The notes under the pieces are model-generated. The model saw only the letters and a program-made list of their open reading frames with translations. It had not been told where the DNA came from and searched no databases. The translations under genes and the position numbers were made by a program. Source: Cotesia glomerata (lineage: Eukaryota > Arthropoda > Insecta > Hymenoptera > Braconidae). Taken from it: a DNA stretch of 64,000 nt. The stretch is taken from positions 10,705,113 to 10,769,112 of the forward strand of contig NC_058163.1 in assembly GCF_020080835.1 (NCBI RefSeq). The letters are read 5' to 3'. This document shows positions 36,328 to 50,300 of this stretch, piece by piece; position 1 is the stretch's first letter; every line of letters begins with the position of its first letter.

Positions 36328-38468
36328 TGTGTTTTTATCTTAGGGGGGGGAATCCTTCTTACGGATTCCAGGCATAGCTGTTCGGCCTGGATATGTGGCG
36401 ACTCGACGCAGCGTCATACTAAAACTCGACGCTAACGCCCCTACCCACTAAACCCTAAACCCCTTTTCTTCTTTCCTCTAATCCCTCATGGAAACCGCCG
36501 TCAGGCATTACTTCGTGAGGGGAGGATCTAGCTACTGCTATACCTTCTGGTGGCTAAGGTGTTATTTTTCCTTCCTTCTAGTTTCTGTCATTTGCCCTTT
36601 TTCTTTCAATGGAACGCAGCTCTGTAAGCACTTCGGTAGTAAACGTGCTTGTGGCGTTCCAGGCAGCTTCGGATGACAGCATTTCTTCTACTATTGACTC
36701 TGGTGTGATTTTCTTGTTCAGGATCTTCTCTAACTCATCACGCTGTGGGTTAAAACGAGGGCACTCAAAGAAAACGTGCTCCGCATTTTCAGCAACTCTT
36801 GGGCAAGACGGACACTCTGGGCAATCATCGTGCTTAAAGCGATAAAGGTACTCCCGGAAACAGCCGTGTCCTGACAACATCTGGGTCAGATAGTAGTTGG
36901 CCTCGCCGTGATTCCGGTTAAGCCAAACGTCAATCTTTGGTATGAGACGGTGTGTCCATCTCCCTGTTGTCGCGGCGTCCCACTGCGATTGCCATCGCGC
37001 GATGCTGTTCTGCCGTTCTTTAGCTCTGAGTTCCTCGGCACTTTGTGCGGTTGTCCTCTTTCGTTGGTAAAGGTTACGCCTTTCCTCAGCTAGGACTCTG
37101 AGCGGCAAAGTTCCGGAAATGACACACACTGCTTCCTCTGATATTGTTCGAAAGGCGCTGGCTACTCTTAGCGCGCTCAGTCGGTAAACTGGACATGCTT
37201 TCCTCCATGATTCTTGGATCTCAAGTGCGTCGGCCCAAATGGATATACCATATGTGAGGACCGATGTAACTACTGATGATAGCAATGACCTCCTTGTCTG
37301 CTTCGGGCCACCGATGTTGGGCATCAATCGTACTAGGTTGGCTACTACTGCTGATGCTTTGGTGGTCACGTGTTCAACTTGTTGTTTAAAGTTAAGTCGG
37401 GCATCGAGCATCACTCCCAGATATCGAATGAATGGTTGGGATGTGATTTCTTGGTCTCCGACGTTTAGGTTGATCGTTTCCACCATTTTTCTGCTAGTGA
37501 TAAGTACAGCCTCGGTCTTCTGTTTAGCCAGTTGTAAATTTACTGTGTCCATCCACTGGTTAATTCGCTCAAAGGTGATAGCGAACATATGTTTTATCTC
37601 ATCAAGATGCTTGGCGACTATTACTACGGCTACGTCGTCCGCGTACGCTACCAGTTTGACGTTTCTTGGTAGTTTCAGTCTCAGCAATCCGTGTACATGA
37701 CATTCCAGAGAAGTGGACCGAGAACAGAACCCTGCGGTACACCTCCAGTAACATCATACTCCTTTGGACCATTCTTCGTGTCATATCTCAGGACTCTATC
37801 TGTGAAGTAGCTAGCGACTATCCTTCGTAGGTATCCTGGTACGTTCATCGCTTGAAGGGCTTGCATGATGCAATCCCAGTTGGCGGAGTTGAAGGCATTT
37901 TTTATGTCTAAAGTTGCCACCAGGCAATATTTCTTCGTCCCCTCCTTCCATCTGGTACCGGCGATTGCGTCTTTGGCTATACCGACAACCAGGTTGATCG
38001 CGTCCAGGGTTGATCGTCCTTTCCGAAATCCGTACTGATTGTCTGCTAAGAGTGGATCGACAACTGCTTCTATCCTTTGGTGGATTATACGTTCTAGTAT
38101 CTTACCGGCTGTATCCAGCATGCAGAGTGGACGATAAGATGACGGTTCTTCCGGTGGCTTTTTCCCTTTAGGAAGTAGTACCAGCCGTTGTTGTTTCCAC
38201 TTCCGAGGAAAAATCCCTTCCTTCAAGCAGATGTTGTAGACGTCGAGGAACAACGCTGGCGCTGCTTTAATAGATGTTTTTAAGGCAATATTAGGTGGAA
38301 TATCATTCAGTTCGTCCTGTGTCAACAGATAGTTGAAAACGCGCTGTCGTGGAAACAGCGCAGTCACGATCTTCTGTAAGAGTTGAGGACACGTAGGAGA
38401 CGGCATTGGCTGATATTTCAGGTGTGCCATGACTACCTTGTAAGGTCTACCCCACAAGTCTTTGTCCA

Positions 38469-38543
<75 letters not shown>

Positions 38544-41500
38544 GGTATGTGAACCGCTTATAACTTTTGAACGGCGTGACCGATTTCATCGCGATTGGTG
38601 CCATTCGAAAGGGCTTGACCAAACTTAGATTTTGAAAACTATTTGGAATGATTCAGATCGATAGATTTTGAGAAATCTTAAAAAAACTGAAAAAAAATTT
38701 TTTTTCAAATGTGGTTTTTTTGGAATAACTTTTAAACGGCTTAAAGGTTCAATTCCAAAAACTAATCAGCTCTTAACCTCAAAAAACCACGTCGATCGCC
38801 ACCATCCCGGTCAAAATCGGTTGATTCATTCGAGAGATATCGTGAACGAAAGAAAACCGAAAAAAGTGTTTTTTCGGAATAACTCCAAAATTCCTAGCGC
38901 GATCAATTCAAAATTTAAGATTCTTTGTGAGGCTTGAAAAACTGCGTCGAATGCTTCTAACCGCGTAAAAATCGGTTTATTCATTCAAAAGTTATTGCGG
39001 TTTAAAAATTCAAAAAATAGTGTCTTATCAAATCTCTATCAGACTTTTGAGCTCGAAGAGCTTTAAAGCATAGGAAAGCAATCTCTTTGAGTTCGGAGAA
39101 CTCAAAATAACCCATAAATTGTATTTTTGAGCTCGAAGAGCTCAAAAACGTCATTGGTGTAATTTTAAGCGCCTACGTATGGAATTAGCGGGAAGTTGCA
39201 GGGATGGCCTTCAGGGTCAACCGTTTTCCTAATTTTTTTTTTTTCAGTTCAGTGAGTTTATTAATTAGATTTAATTTAGACTTCCTATAAATTAAAATCA
39301 CATCCGTCGAATAGATTTAGAAAAATCAAATAAAAATATGATTTTTTGAAATAACTTTTGAACTACTTTGTGAACCAATTCGAGAATCTCATCAGTTCTA
39401 TTCCTCAGGAAACGAATAATGCCCTAATTCAGATCAAAATCTTTAGATTTTTCCACTAAAAATTGCCGATTATCATTAATGTGTTTTTGTAAATTTGGTA
39501 TTAAAAAGACTGCCTTGATTAACTGATGTTAATTTAAAAACGTTCTTAGCTTTGTTAGGACCCCAAACTGTCTTATCTATTTATATACATAAATTTTAAA
39601 AAATTACTTCGTTAATAATATTCTCATACCAAATCCATAACTGTAAGTTTCGTTAATTCCTGACCAAACATTGTTTCCCAACATAGTTTCCGAAGTTTTT
39701 TTTTCGTTGTTATATTCAATTTCGAAATCGCTTCGTGCGTCACTAAAAAGTAAATTATTTAATTAAAACTAATGTCATTAAAAAACAATATACACAAAAA
39801 TGAATTTTATTACCTTTGGTAGTTTTATATTTTTTCTCTTCTAAGTTATTGTCATAATTACATATTCGAGTGAAACATTTGATAATTTTTACATCAACAT
39901 TATTACAGGTATTATTTAAATTTTCTTGATTATTATCAATAACTAACGTAATATTTTCTTCGACTTCAAATCCTATATTTTCCTCCTTAGGTTCTAATAT
40001 TAAAATTGTTGTGTTTTCTTCATAGTTCCCTGTAGAATCATAAGTATACTGTTTATTGATTAAAATATTTGTAACGTTTTTTACTTGAGTTAAATTCGAT
40101 TCATCGCCATAGCTTAGACCATCAGCATCATAATATTCATAGTTATTTTGAGGTATATCTTTTTCAATATATCCTTCCCATTTTACATTATCAAAAAAAG
40201 ATGAAGATTCGACTGTTGATGTTTTAGAGGTATTATATAAATCTGTTGAACTGTCATTAAAAATTTTACTGACTGTCGTAAGATCATAAAATGTATCGTT
40301 GACTTGGGGTACAGAAACATTTTGGTAAGAAAAAGAGCTTTCGGTTGTAGTATTAGACATCAAAATCAAGCTTAAAGCTGTAAGTGATGTTGTTAAAATT
40401 GAAGATCTTTTTAAAGATTGACCAGTGATCCCAGTTAAGGGTGATGATGATGGCATGTCAAAGTGATACATTTCACTACAAGGTACTAACATATTTTGAC
40501 AGTGTGATGTATTGATATTCGCTGTCAAAATATCTGGTATGATTTTTGGTTTTAGACTCTGTAACTCTTCTTCCTATAAGAATCATTAAATTTTAATTTT
40601 GATGTATGTCTATAAAAGTATCGCAAATAATGAACTACTTTTTTTTACTTATGATCATGTTTAGTTTGTTATCACAAGCAACTTTTAATAATCGAATAAT
40701 TGACTTGAAATTATTAGAACATACATCATATTTAAGTAGAAAATGGTAGAATAACGAGAAGAAAGCTTAAGAACAAAAAAATTTTTAGCAATTCTGAAAA
40801 TTTTTCATGGTTAAAAACTTAACAAAAATAGTTGATTTATTTGCGTTACCCAATTATTTAAAAAGGAGTGATGCTATATTACAATTTTCAAAAAGTAAAA
40901 TTTCAGAATTTTGTTTTGTAATGTACATATGGGGCAATTCACGACAAATTGGGTGGTTTGAAGAATTTTTATTGTTAATTTTCTCAATTTTTGAACATTG
41001 TTTAGTACTTATCGAAAAACCCTTCCTGGCAAATTTTGAGATTCTTTCTTTATTATTTATACAAACGATATCTAATTGGAAAAAATCACTTTTTTTTTTG
41101 CTCATAACTTCTTTAATAATATGATCCAATTGGAACTTTTTTTTATCCAAATCTTCGATTTTTTATGTACGTTTTAGTAAAAAATTATCCCAAGTGTTTA
41201 CATAGGTAGTTGCTAACTTTCAAACTTAAATTTTTTTTTTCCATAAATCGTTATAGGCACCACTTTTTGTTACTATAGTGGTCAATTATTAATCATCTTT
41301 AATTTGTTTGAACAGTTTTTCGATCTTATCAAGGCTTAAAATCGATATTTCATTATTTATTCTATTAATATAAAAAATTAACATAATATTTTATTTATGT
41401 AAGTACTTTCTACAAAATTATATTTTTAATTCCATTTTTTCTTGTAATTTTTTTTTTTTCATTTGGATTATAGTGTTCTGGTATACTTTTTTTGGCATAA

Positions 41501-44226
41501 AAACAATCGTCCGATTTGAATAACTTTTTTGATGGGATTCTACAACAATTAAAAAATTTTCAAGAATTTTACTGATATCTATTATCGCAAAGTAGATTTA
41601 AACTTGGGTACTAAAAAATATTCGATTAGACCATTATTAAAAAAATGATCAAGAAAGAAAAAACCAAAAAATTCCCGAAGAAACGTTCTTTGACCTCTTA
41701 AGTGCGTATATATCCTTAATAAAAATGATGTAAAAATAATCGTATTTTCTCACCATTTGACTTATCTTGTCAAAAAGAGCAATGATTAATGAGTACAAGT
41801 TGAGGAGATTCAATACCATAATTCTGTAAAATAAAAATCATTCAGTGAATAATTTTAGCAAGTAATTAAAATCGCTACATTACCATGAATTACCTGCCTA
41901 GTTGTAGCCGCAACTGTTTACGAGGATGATAATTTTCCAAATAACCCAAAACTTCGAAAAATATTGGAAAAATATATGAGATCAATGACATAACTACTGT
42001 TATTTCATTTTGTCTCCACCAACTACTGTTTGCTGATTCTTGTGTACTTCTAGCCACGACTACAACTACTGCGTATGCTGACAATGTAAGAAGTAATATC
42101 ACGAATAAATTAACAAATATGCGAATTGTTGTGATTTTCCAACTAAAAAATTTTGAAAAAGAAATTTCTTTAATCTGAAATTTGAATTTTTAAAACTATG
42201 AAACTGAAACCAGCAGACATCTAACAATTTTGTAGTTTTATTTGATACAGAAATATGAGTACTAAAATTTTTATTTAAAAAATTTGCATTCATAGTTTCT
42301 TACAATTTTTCCTATGAGGATTGTTTTTTTAATTTTTTTTTGTCAATTTATTTCTTATATACAAAATCTTATAAACACAATCAAATATATGTTGGTTTTA
42401 GTATAATTTAATACAAATTTTACTGTAAATACTAACTGTCCAAGTTTTTTATGTCTTTCAGCTTCTTCTAACAATGATTCTTTAAATCCTAATATAATAC
42501 TTGCGACTCTGTTGTGAGCAGTTTCAGGGTTTCCTATCATAAAGTCCCAACCGGTAAAAAGCTTCCATGTAAAAGCACATTCATCCTCTTTTTCTGATAG
42601 TTTACTCATCCGTGAATTAATTGCCATTCTGTAAAAATGAAACATGATATTCTATACAAAATTGAACATAGGTAGTGAAATCTTTGTTAAATTTCATAAA
42701 TTATTGTTAATTACTTGCGTAAAATAGCGACAAAACTATAAGTATAGACTATTAAATTAGCTAAAAAATAAGCAAGAGGAAGCCGGTATCCTTTATTAGA
42801 ATCCCAATCAGTATACCATCCGTAAAAAAAAGGTGAATGTTTTAAAACTCCCTCAAATTCCCATAAAGTTAGAAAATATGTAGATTTCTTTGATTCATCT
42901 GGTAACAGAATTTTCCGATCACCGGAACGATTCTTGTCCGCTGTAAGAATTTCCGGTATAGCAACGAATATTGTTAGTGTTAAAAATATCACAAGATTTA
43001 TACAGAAGAGCCAGCGTAAAAACGTAAAATATGAAGCTACAGCAGAACCAAAATGTGATTCTATTTCTTTGACTCTTGATTCCCAAGGCACCAACCATGT
43101 TTGAAGATTTATTAACTCACGTTTAAAATATTGCCATTTCTACAAACAAAATAAGGTAAAAGCATCAATTATTAGCACCACAAGATACAACAAGGATTAC
43201 AGTTTTGTTAAACATATTTAAAATTAAAATTGGTGAGTTTTCTTTTAACACTGTATTAATTAGTTTTTTGACTTTAATAGCTTATTTCAACTGGTAAAGT
43301 CAAAAACCAAAACTCCAGTTATAGACAGGCTGACAAAATCAACTTTTTTAATTAATGACATGTTGTTACATGAATTTAACATTCATAAAACGGTCAAGTC
43401 AGTAATTTGTTGAACTAAATACAAGTATACAAAATATGTCTATTCAGTATGAGATCCACCTTACATTTTATGAACTAATTATTGACATCCATTATTTTTA
43501 TAATTAATAATCATCAAATTAATTGTAAATATCTTATATTATTGATTTTTCATACTATATTTATTAAAAAAAAAAATTAGGAAAACGGTTGACCCTAAAG
43601 GCCATCCCTGCAACTTCCCGCTCATTTCGTACTTAAGCGCACAAACCTACATTTATTACGTTTTTGAGCTCTTCGAGCTCAAAAAAATAATTTTCGTATC
43701 ATTTTGAGCTCTTCGAGCTCAAAAATCTGCTAGAAGTTGAATAAAACACTATTTTTCGATTTTTAAACCGCAATAACTTTTGAATGAATGAACCGATTTT
43801 TACGTGGTTGGTGGCATTTGACGCAGTTTTTAAAGCCTTATAAAGAACTTTTAAGTTTAAATTGATCGAACAAAGAATTTCAAAGTAATTCCTAAAAAAC
43901 GATTTTCCGATTTTTTTCGTTAACGATAACTCACGAACGAATTAACCGATTTCGACCGGGCTAGCGGCAATCGATATGTTTTTTTTATGTTAAGAGCTGA
44001 TTAGTTTTTGGAATTGATCGGTCAAGCCGTTTAAAAGTGATTCCAAAAAAACCACATTTGAAAAAATTTTTTTTTGAAGTTTTTTTCAGATTTCTCAAAA
44101 TCTACTGGTTCGAATCGATCCAAATTATGGTCAAAATCTAAGTTTAGTCAAGCCCTTTCGAATGGTGCCAACCGCGATGAAATCGGTCAAGCCGTTCAAA
44201 AGTTATGAGAGGTTTACATACGGCCG

Positions 44227-44316
<90 letters not shown>

Positions 44317-47300
44317 AGATATGACACGAAGAATGGTCCAAAGGAGTATGATGTTACTGGAGGTGTACCGCAGGGTTCTGTTCTCGATCCACTTCTCTGG
44401 AATGTCATGTACAACGGATTGCTGAGACTGAAACTACCAAGAAATGTCAAACTGGTAGCGTACGCGGACGACGTAGCCGTAGTAATCGTCGTCAAGCATC
44501 TTGATGAGATAAAACATATGTTCGCTATCACCTTTGAGCGAATTAACCAGTGGATGGACACAGTAAATCTACAACTGGCTAAACAGAAGACCGAGGCTGT
44601 ACTTATCACTAGCAGAAAAGTGGTGGAAACGATCAATCTAAACGTCGGAGACCAAGAAACCACATCCCAACCATTCATTCGATATCTGGGAGTGATGCTC
44701 GATGCCCGACTTAACTTCAAACAACAAGTTGAACACGTGACCGCCAAAGCATCAGCAGTAGTAGCTAACCTAGTACGATTGATGCCCAACATCGGTGGCC
44801 CGAAGCAGACAAGGAGCTCATTGCTATCATTAGTAGTTACATCGGTCCTCACATATGGTATATCCATTTGGGCCGACGCACTTGAGATCCAAGAATCATG
44901 GAGGAAAGCATGTCCAGTTTACCGACTGAGCGCGCTAAGAGTAGCCAGCGCCTTTCGAACAATATCAGAGGAAGCAGTGTGTGTCATTTCCGGAACTTTG
45001 CCGCTCAGAGTCCTAGCTGAGGAAAGACGGAACCTTTACCAACGAAAGAGGACAACCACACTAAGTGCCGAGGAACTCAGAGCTAAATAACGGCAGAACA
45101 GCATCGCACGATGGCAATCGCAGTGGGACGCCGCGACAATAGGGAGATGGACACACCGTCTCATACCGAAGATCGACGTTTGGCTAAACCGAAGTCATGG
45201 CGAGGTCAATTACTATCTGACGCAGTTGTTGTCAGGACATGGATATTTTCGGACGTATCTTCACCGCTTCAAGCATGATGATTCACCGGAGTGCCCGTCC
45301 TGCCCAGGAATCAATGAAGACGCGGAGCACGTTTTCTTTGAGTGCCCACGATTTTACCCCCAGCGAGATGAGCTGGAGATGATCCCAAAGAAGAAAATCC
45401 AACCAGAGACAATAGTAGAAGCAATTTTGTCATCAAGAGCCTCCTGGAACGCCATCAGCACATTTGCAACAGAAGTCCTCATAGACTTGCGTTCCATCGA
45501 AAGAAGAAGAGCAAATGACAACAACTAGAAGAAAGGTAAAATAACACCTTAGCTACCAGAAGAAAGAGCAGTAGCTAGATCCTCCCCTCACGAAGTAATG
45601 CCTAACGGCGGTTTCCATGAGGGATTAGGGGAAAGAGGAAAAGGGGTTTAGGGTTTAGTGGGTAGGGGCGCTAGCGTCGAGTTTTAGTATGACACTGCGT
45701 CGAGTCGCCACATATCCAGGCCAAACAACTATGCCTAGAATCTGTAAAAAGGATTCCCCCCCCCCCTTAAAACAAAAAAAAAACACACACACACATTTAT
45801 ATACATACAGACGTACGGACATCATCGCGGAAACATTCGGGGAGGCTTCCTAGGACCTCAAAACGTCAACATCTGTTGAAAACTCGATTTTCGAAAAACG
45901 GGGTGAAACCAATAACTTCCCGATTTTTGAAAATTTTCAATTTTCTTAGCGGGAAGTTAAAAATTAAAATTTGAATAGGTAAATAAAATATTTAAGAACG
46001 AGTTTTTGAAGATGGTCTGACTATACTAGTTGTAAAATTTTAGGCTCACCGGCTGTTTCAATAAACTAGAGTAGACTTTTTTTTTTTTACTAATGAATAT
46101 TTGACATTTTTCACAACTATCAATTTTCTTTAATTCTTTTAATCATGAAACTTAGATGAAAAAGTATAGGATTGTTTTTAATATCTTGACATAAAAATAT
46201 TCGTAGATTTTATGAGATTTTAGATATGCACTTGTCATTCTTTCCAGTAGGAAGGTAATTGAACAAATCTTAAAATAAAAAAAAGTGAGAGTGATCGATA
46301 CATTTTTTTTATGAAGAACGTAAAAAAAATTAATTATATAAATTATAATAATTTACATACTTTACTAGTAAAAATAGCGATACGCGCTAAAGCATCTCTT
46401 GTATTTTTACTTTGAGCAAGACGTTCTTGAAGTGCACCCTCATGTTTAGAAATATATGATTTAGCTTGTTTCACCATTTTAACTTTTTTTCTAAGAGACC
46501 AAGATCGATATTTTACAGCATTGAGAACTTCTTTATGAATCTTAAGTTTTTCGAAAATTTGTTCTTGGGTTCCATCATCTTCAAAATCTTCCCTCATTGC
46601 TGCATCAATAGAAATTACTGTCCTAGCCATGAAATATATACGCCATGTAATTATTTTTTTTGAATATTGATTTTAGTTGTTTTTAATATACATACTCTCC
46701 AGAAGAAGATGTTAATGCAGATGGACGCCTCATTGGATTTCCGTAATCATCAATATCATCCTCTACATTAAATGACGACGACCTTTTCTTTTTCGTTTTA
46801 CTCGAAGGTTTCGACGACTTTTTTCGCAATTTAGCAGACGCAGATACAGAATAATCGTTTTCTGCATAATTTTCAATGTCACTTATTTGAGCTGAATTTA
46901 TTAAAATTATTGGTGAAAGAGTCATTTTATTTAGAGATTCTTCTTCAATTTCGTTTCCAATTTTTTCAGGAAAAAAGAAAGTTACAGAAGATTTGTCGAG
47001 GAGTTCCTGGACAGAAAGATAAGAAGAATAGTTACATTATTAGTTGTAAACAGTAGATTTTTACATTAAAAAAATAGAAAGAAATTTAATTCTTGACATA
47101 AATTGGTAAATCTATTTATCTAAAAAAAAAATTTATAACTTTTAATCAGAGAATTTCCTTGAGGTCAAAGATTTCTTAGTGATTAAGGAGGTATTACCCT
47201 ACGACGGTTCTCAACTTTTGGAAAAATTTCCCCCCATATGCCACAATGTAAAGCATTATAACTATAATATGAAGTAGTTGGGATGCAGTACACTTTTGCG

Positions 47301-50300
47301 CCTCCTCTCACATGCGCAGAAGTAGAAAAATAAGGGAGCTATCGAATATAGGTAAACATAAATCTTATATTCCTCAAGAGTTAAAATTAATTTAATTTCG
47401 AAAAAAGTTCGTTCGAATACTCACCCATATGAATAATGATTCGGTCGAAAATTACTCATCCAAATAACCATATATTCACATTTTTCGGCTAAATGAGTGT
47501 TCGTCTGTTCATTTATTTTTGTGTAAAAATTTTCGTTGTTATGTTTTTTAATTTATTGAGACTTTGTGACTTTGAAAGATTCTATTAATATAGCTTTAGT
47601 TTTTTCTTTATTCAAGTTTATATTTTTCGGAATTTTAAAATTTGTCAAATTATTTATTTTAAATTATATTTTATATTTACTTTCTAAGTTCTAGTAATTT
47701 ATTAATTCGGAATGTTGTCAATCTGACTATTTGACTGCAACCCAAAAATAATCCCACTGCGTCTTTTTTTTGACTTGGCTACGTTGCATTCTCGCTTAGA
47801 ATCGGTTGCCCCTTAAGACATGTGTTGTAGAAAAATTTAATGTTTTGAAATAATTTTGAGGTTACGTATAGTTGGAGACTGCAAATAATAAATAATGACT
47901 TCGCGGCTAAAGAATGGCAGATTTTACTTTAGCAATATTTCGATCGGTCTTGAGTGGTAGAAAAGGTCCTGGTAAATTTAAATTAGTCTCAGCCAAGATT
48001 TTTTAAAAAATTCAGATGATGAACAACAATCATTCCATGATGCAGCTTATGACGTTCTAACTTTACAGAATTCAGTGGAAATATTAAATTTAAAAAATAA
48101 TTTATTCACTTGTTATAAAAAATGTGAAGTTTATTTGCAAGAACTATCTGATGCAAATAAAACAAAACATAATTTAAAAGTATTAACAGATTTGAAAGAT
48201 ATTATTTCGTTGAATATGTGTAAAAAATTAACTATGAATGATATTTCAGTTGATTCTTTGAAACAAATATTTAAACAAAGAGGTGATGAAGCTATCGTGC
48301 AATTGTTTACTGAAAAAGTAAATAACAAAGTAAGAATAACAAAAAAGAAAGATATTATAAAGAACATGTTAGACTTTTTAAAAAAATTACCAAAAAACTC
48401 AGTTATGAAACCAAAAAAAAATAATTTTAAGAAAGAAAGAGTTTCTAAAAAAGAATAAAATAATTAGTAGTATTAATGTTCTTCTAAAGTTAAAAATGAC
48501 TTATTTTAAATAAATGCCTTTATAAAATATTTATTGAAAAATGTACTTTTAAATAAATAAATATTTATTATATTAATATTGTAGCTATATTCTTGATTTA
48601 TACTATTTATTATTTTACATATTTATTTTTCCTATACAGTAAATTTGTGCTTAACCTATGTCCATTAAATTTTTATAGTTATTTGAATCTGTTGGGCTTC
48701 TACTGTATTTTGAACTTCCCGCGCTGTGCAACGTTGCCAAGTCACTATCTCTCACTGATTAGGTTATAAGAGAACGCTTGAAAATCATTAAAAGTAACAA
48801 ACTTTGAACATTTTTTATAAAAAAATTAATACCGCTTGTTTATGTTTTTTTTTTTTTTTTAAAATACTTGTTATAACTTCAATTAAATATTCTCAGTTTT
48901 AAAAAAAAATCCTAAGAAAAGTATGGTTGTTATTCAATAAAATGTTCGCTCTAACTACGGTCAGGATAGGAAATACATGTTAAATGTACGATTTTTAATT
49001 GCTAATATTTCGAAAATTAACACCGCAAGGACTATTTAAAAAAAAATTATTCGTATAGAGGACACTTAGAAGTACGCGTATTCAAAAATTGAGGAATATT
49101 GTAAGAAAAGTGATTTTTCACCATACCTTCTTAAGGAATTAAATTCATAAAAATTATTAGGCGTATTTTAATTTTAGTATCATGAAATTTTTTATCTAAT
49201 CTTCAACGCTATGTACAAAATCAAATTTTTTCTGGTACCAAATATTTCATAATAAAAAAAGTCTTGTAAGTATTTACAGAAATAACTTCACAACTTTGTT
49301 ATATATCTTGTTATATATCGTTGTGAATCCGAAAGGATTGATCACAACGCGCTCTATATATTAATATAGAATTACATATAAAAAAGATGGCTGCAATAAA
49401 TGATAGCGGAAAAGTGATTTTTCACCATACCTCCTTAAGGAGAAAAATTTTAGTTAATAAATTTTATTTTATAATACAAATAAATGAAATATTTTGATAC
49501 AAGAAAAAATAATCTGTAAAGCGGTTGATTTTTAGGCCATCCCTGGAACTTCTGGGTTTTTTCGAGCTCGAAAATTTTTCAATTAGTTGATTTTTGAGCT
49601 CTTTGAGCCTAAAAATTGTAAAGTTATATAAAAAAAAAACGATTTCTTATAAGTTTTTCAATGGCTTTTAGAACGCCTTATTCGATTCTGATTTGCTTGG
49701 CGGGATTCGACGCAATTTTTTGAGCACAAAAATAAATTATAAAGTCTTGAGTCGGTAGATCCTACACGGAAAAAAAAATTTCGTTCTGGTAACGTAACTG
49801 TAGAGTTACCACAACTATACACAGGTTACTGTTCGTTGTAGAGTTACAGTAACAAAATGTTATTTAGTTCTGATAACTCAATGTTGTTGAGCTCTCAGAG
49901 CTCTACGGGATTGTTCTCAGAGCCAAACGGTATAGTTGGGAGCGCTCTACGTTGCGCAGTAGTGGAGTGCGCTGACATATTTCATAACCTAAAATGCCAA
50001 ACATAATTATTTTGTTACTAATCTATATTATTAAAAATATATGAGGACAATTAAGTTCCCAATTTATTTATTTAAGGAAATAGATTTTTTTTTGTAAAAA
50101 TTGAATTTCGTTAGAACAGTTTTGTATTTATGGTTTTTCAAGGTTCATTTGCAGTGACTGTTAATTTAATTTATTAGTTGAATATATTGTGATAAGTGAT
50201 AAGTTATCGGAATACATTAAAAAGACCCCATATAACACAAAATAAAATTTGTTTTCGTTTATTTATCTTTTCTCGTGCATATACGGTAGTGATTTTATGT

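Larger units (their letters stand above)
31133..39232 (+). repeat. Repeat R, copy b (interrupted by retrotransposons B and C)
   Basis: The left part, 31133-31306, runs from TTAACTTCCCGC into the TG tract. The right part, ~38542-39232, runs from CTTATAACTTTTGAACGGCG to the terminal GCGGGAAGTTGCAGGGATGG and CAACCGTTTTCCTAA. Removing the two nested elements leaves ~870 bp, close to the intact copy at 61165-62017. Confidence 0.85.
43578..45960 (-). repeat. Repeat R, copy c (interrupted by retrotransposon D)
   Basis: Minus-strand copy. The terminal CCGTTTTCC...GGATGG end lies at 43578-43625 and the TTAACTTCCCGC end at 45950-45960. The CA tract is at 44229-44314 and 45784-45796, on both sides of retrotransposon D. 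Confidence 0.85.

Noticed and set aside
40807..41150. Two overlapping ~100-codon ORFs
   Set aside because: Low-complexity AT-rich intron of Tmc; no domain, and they overlap on opposite strands.
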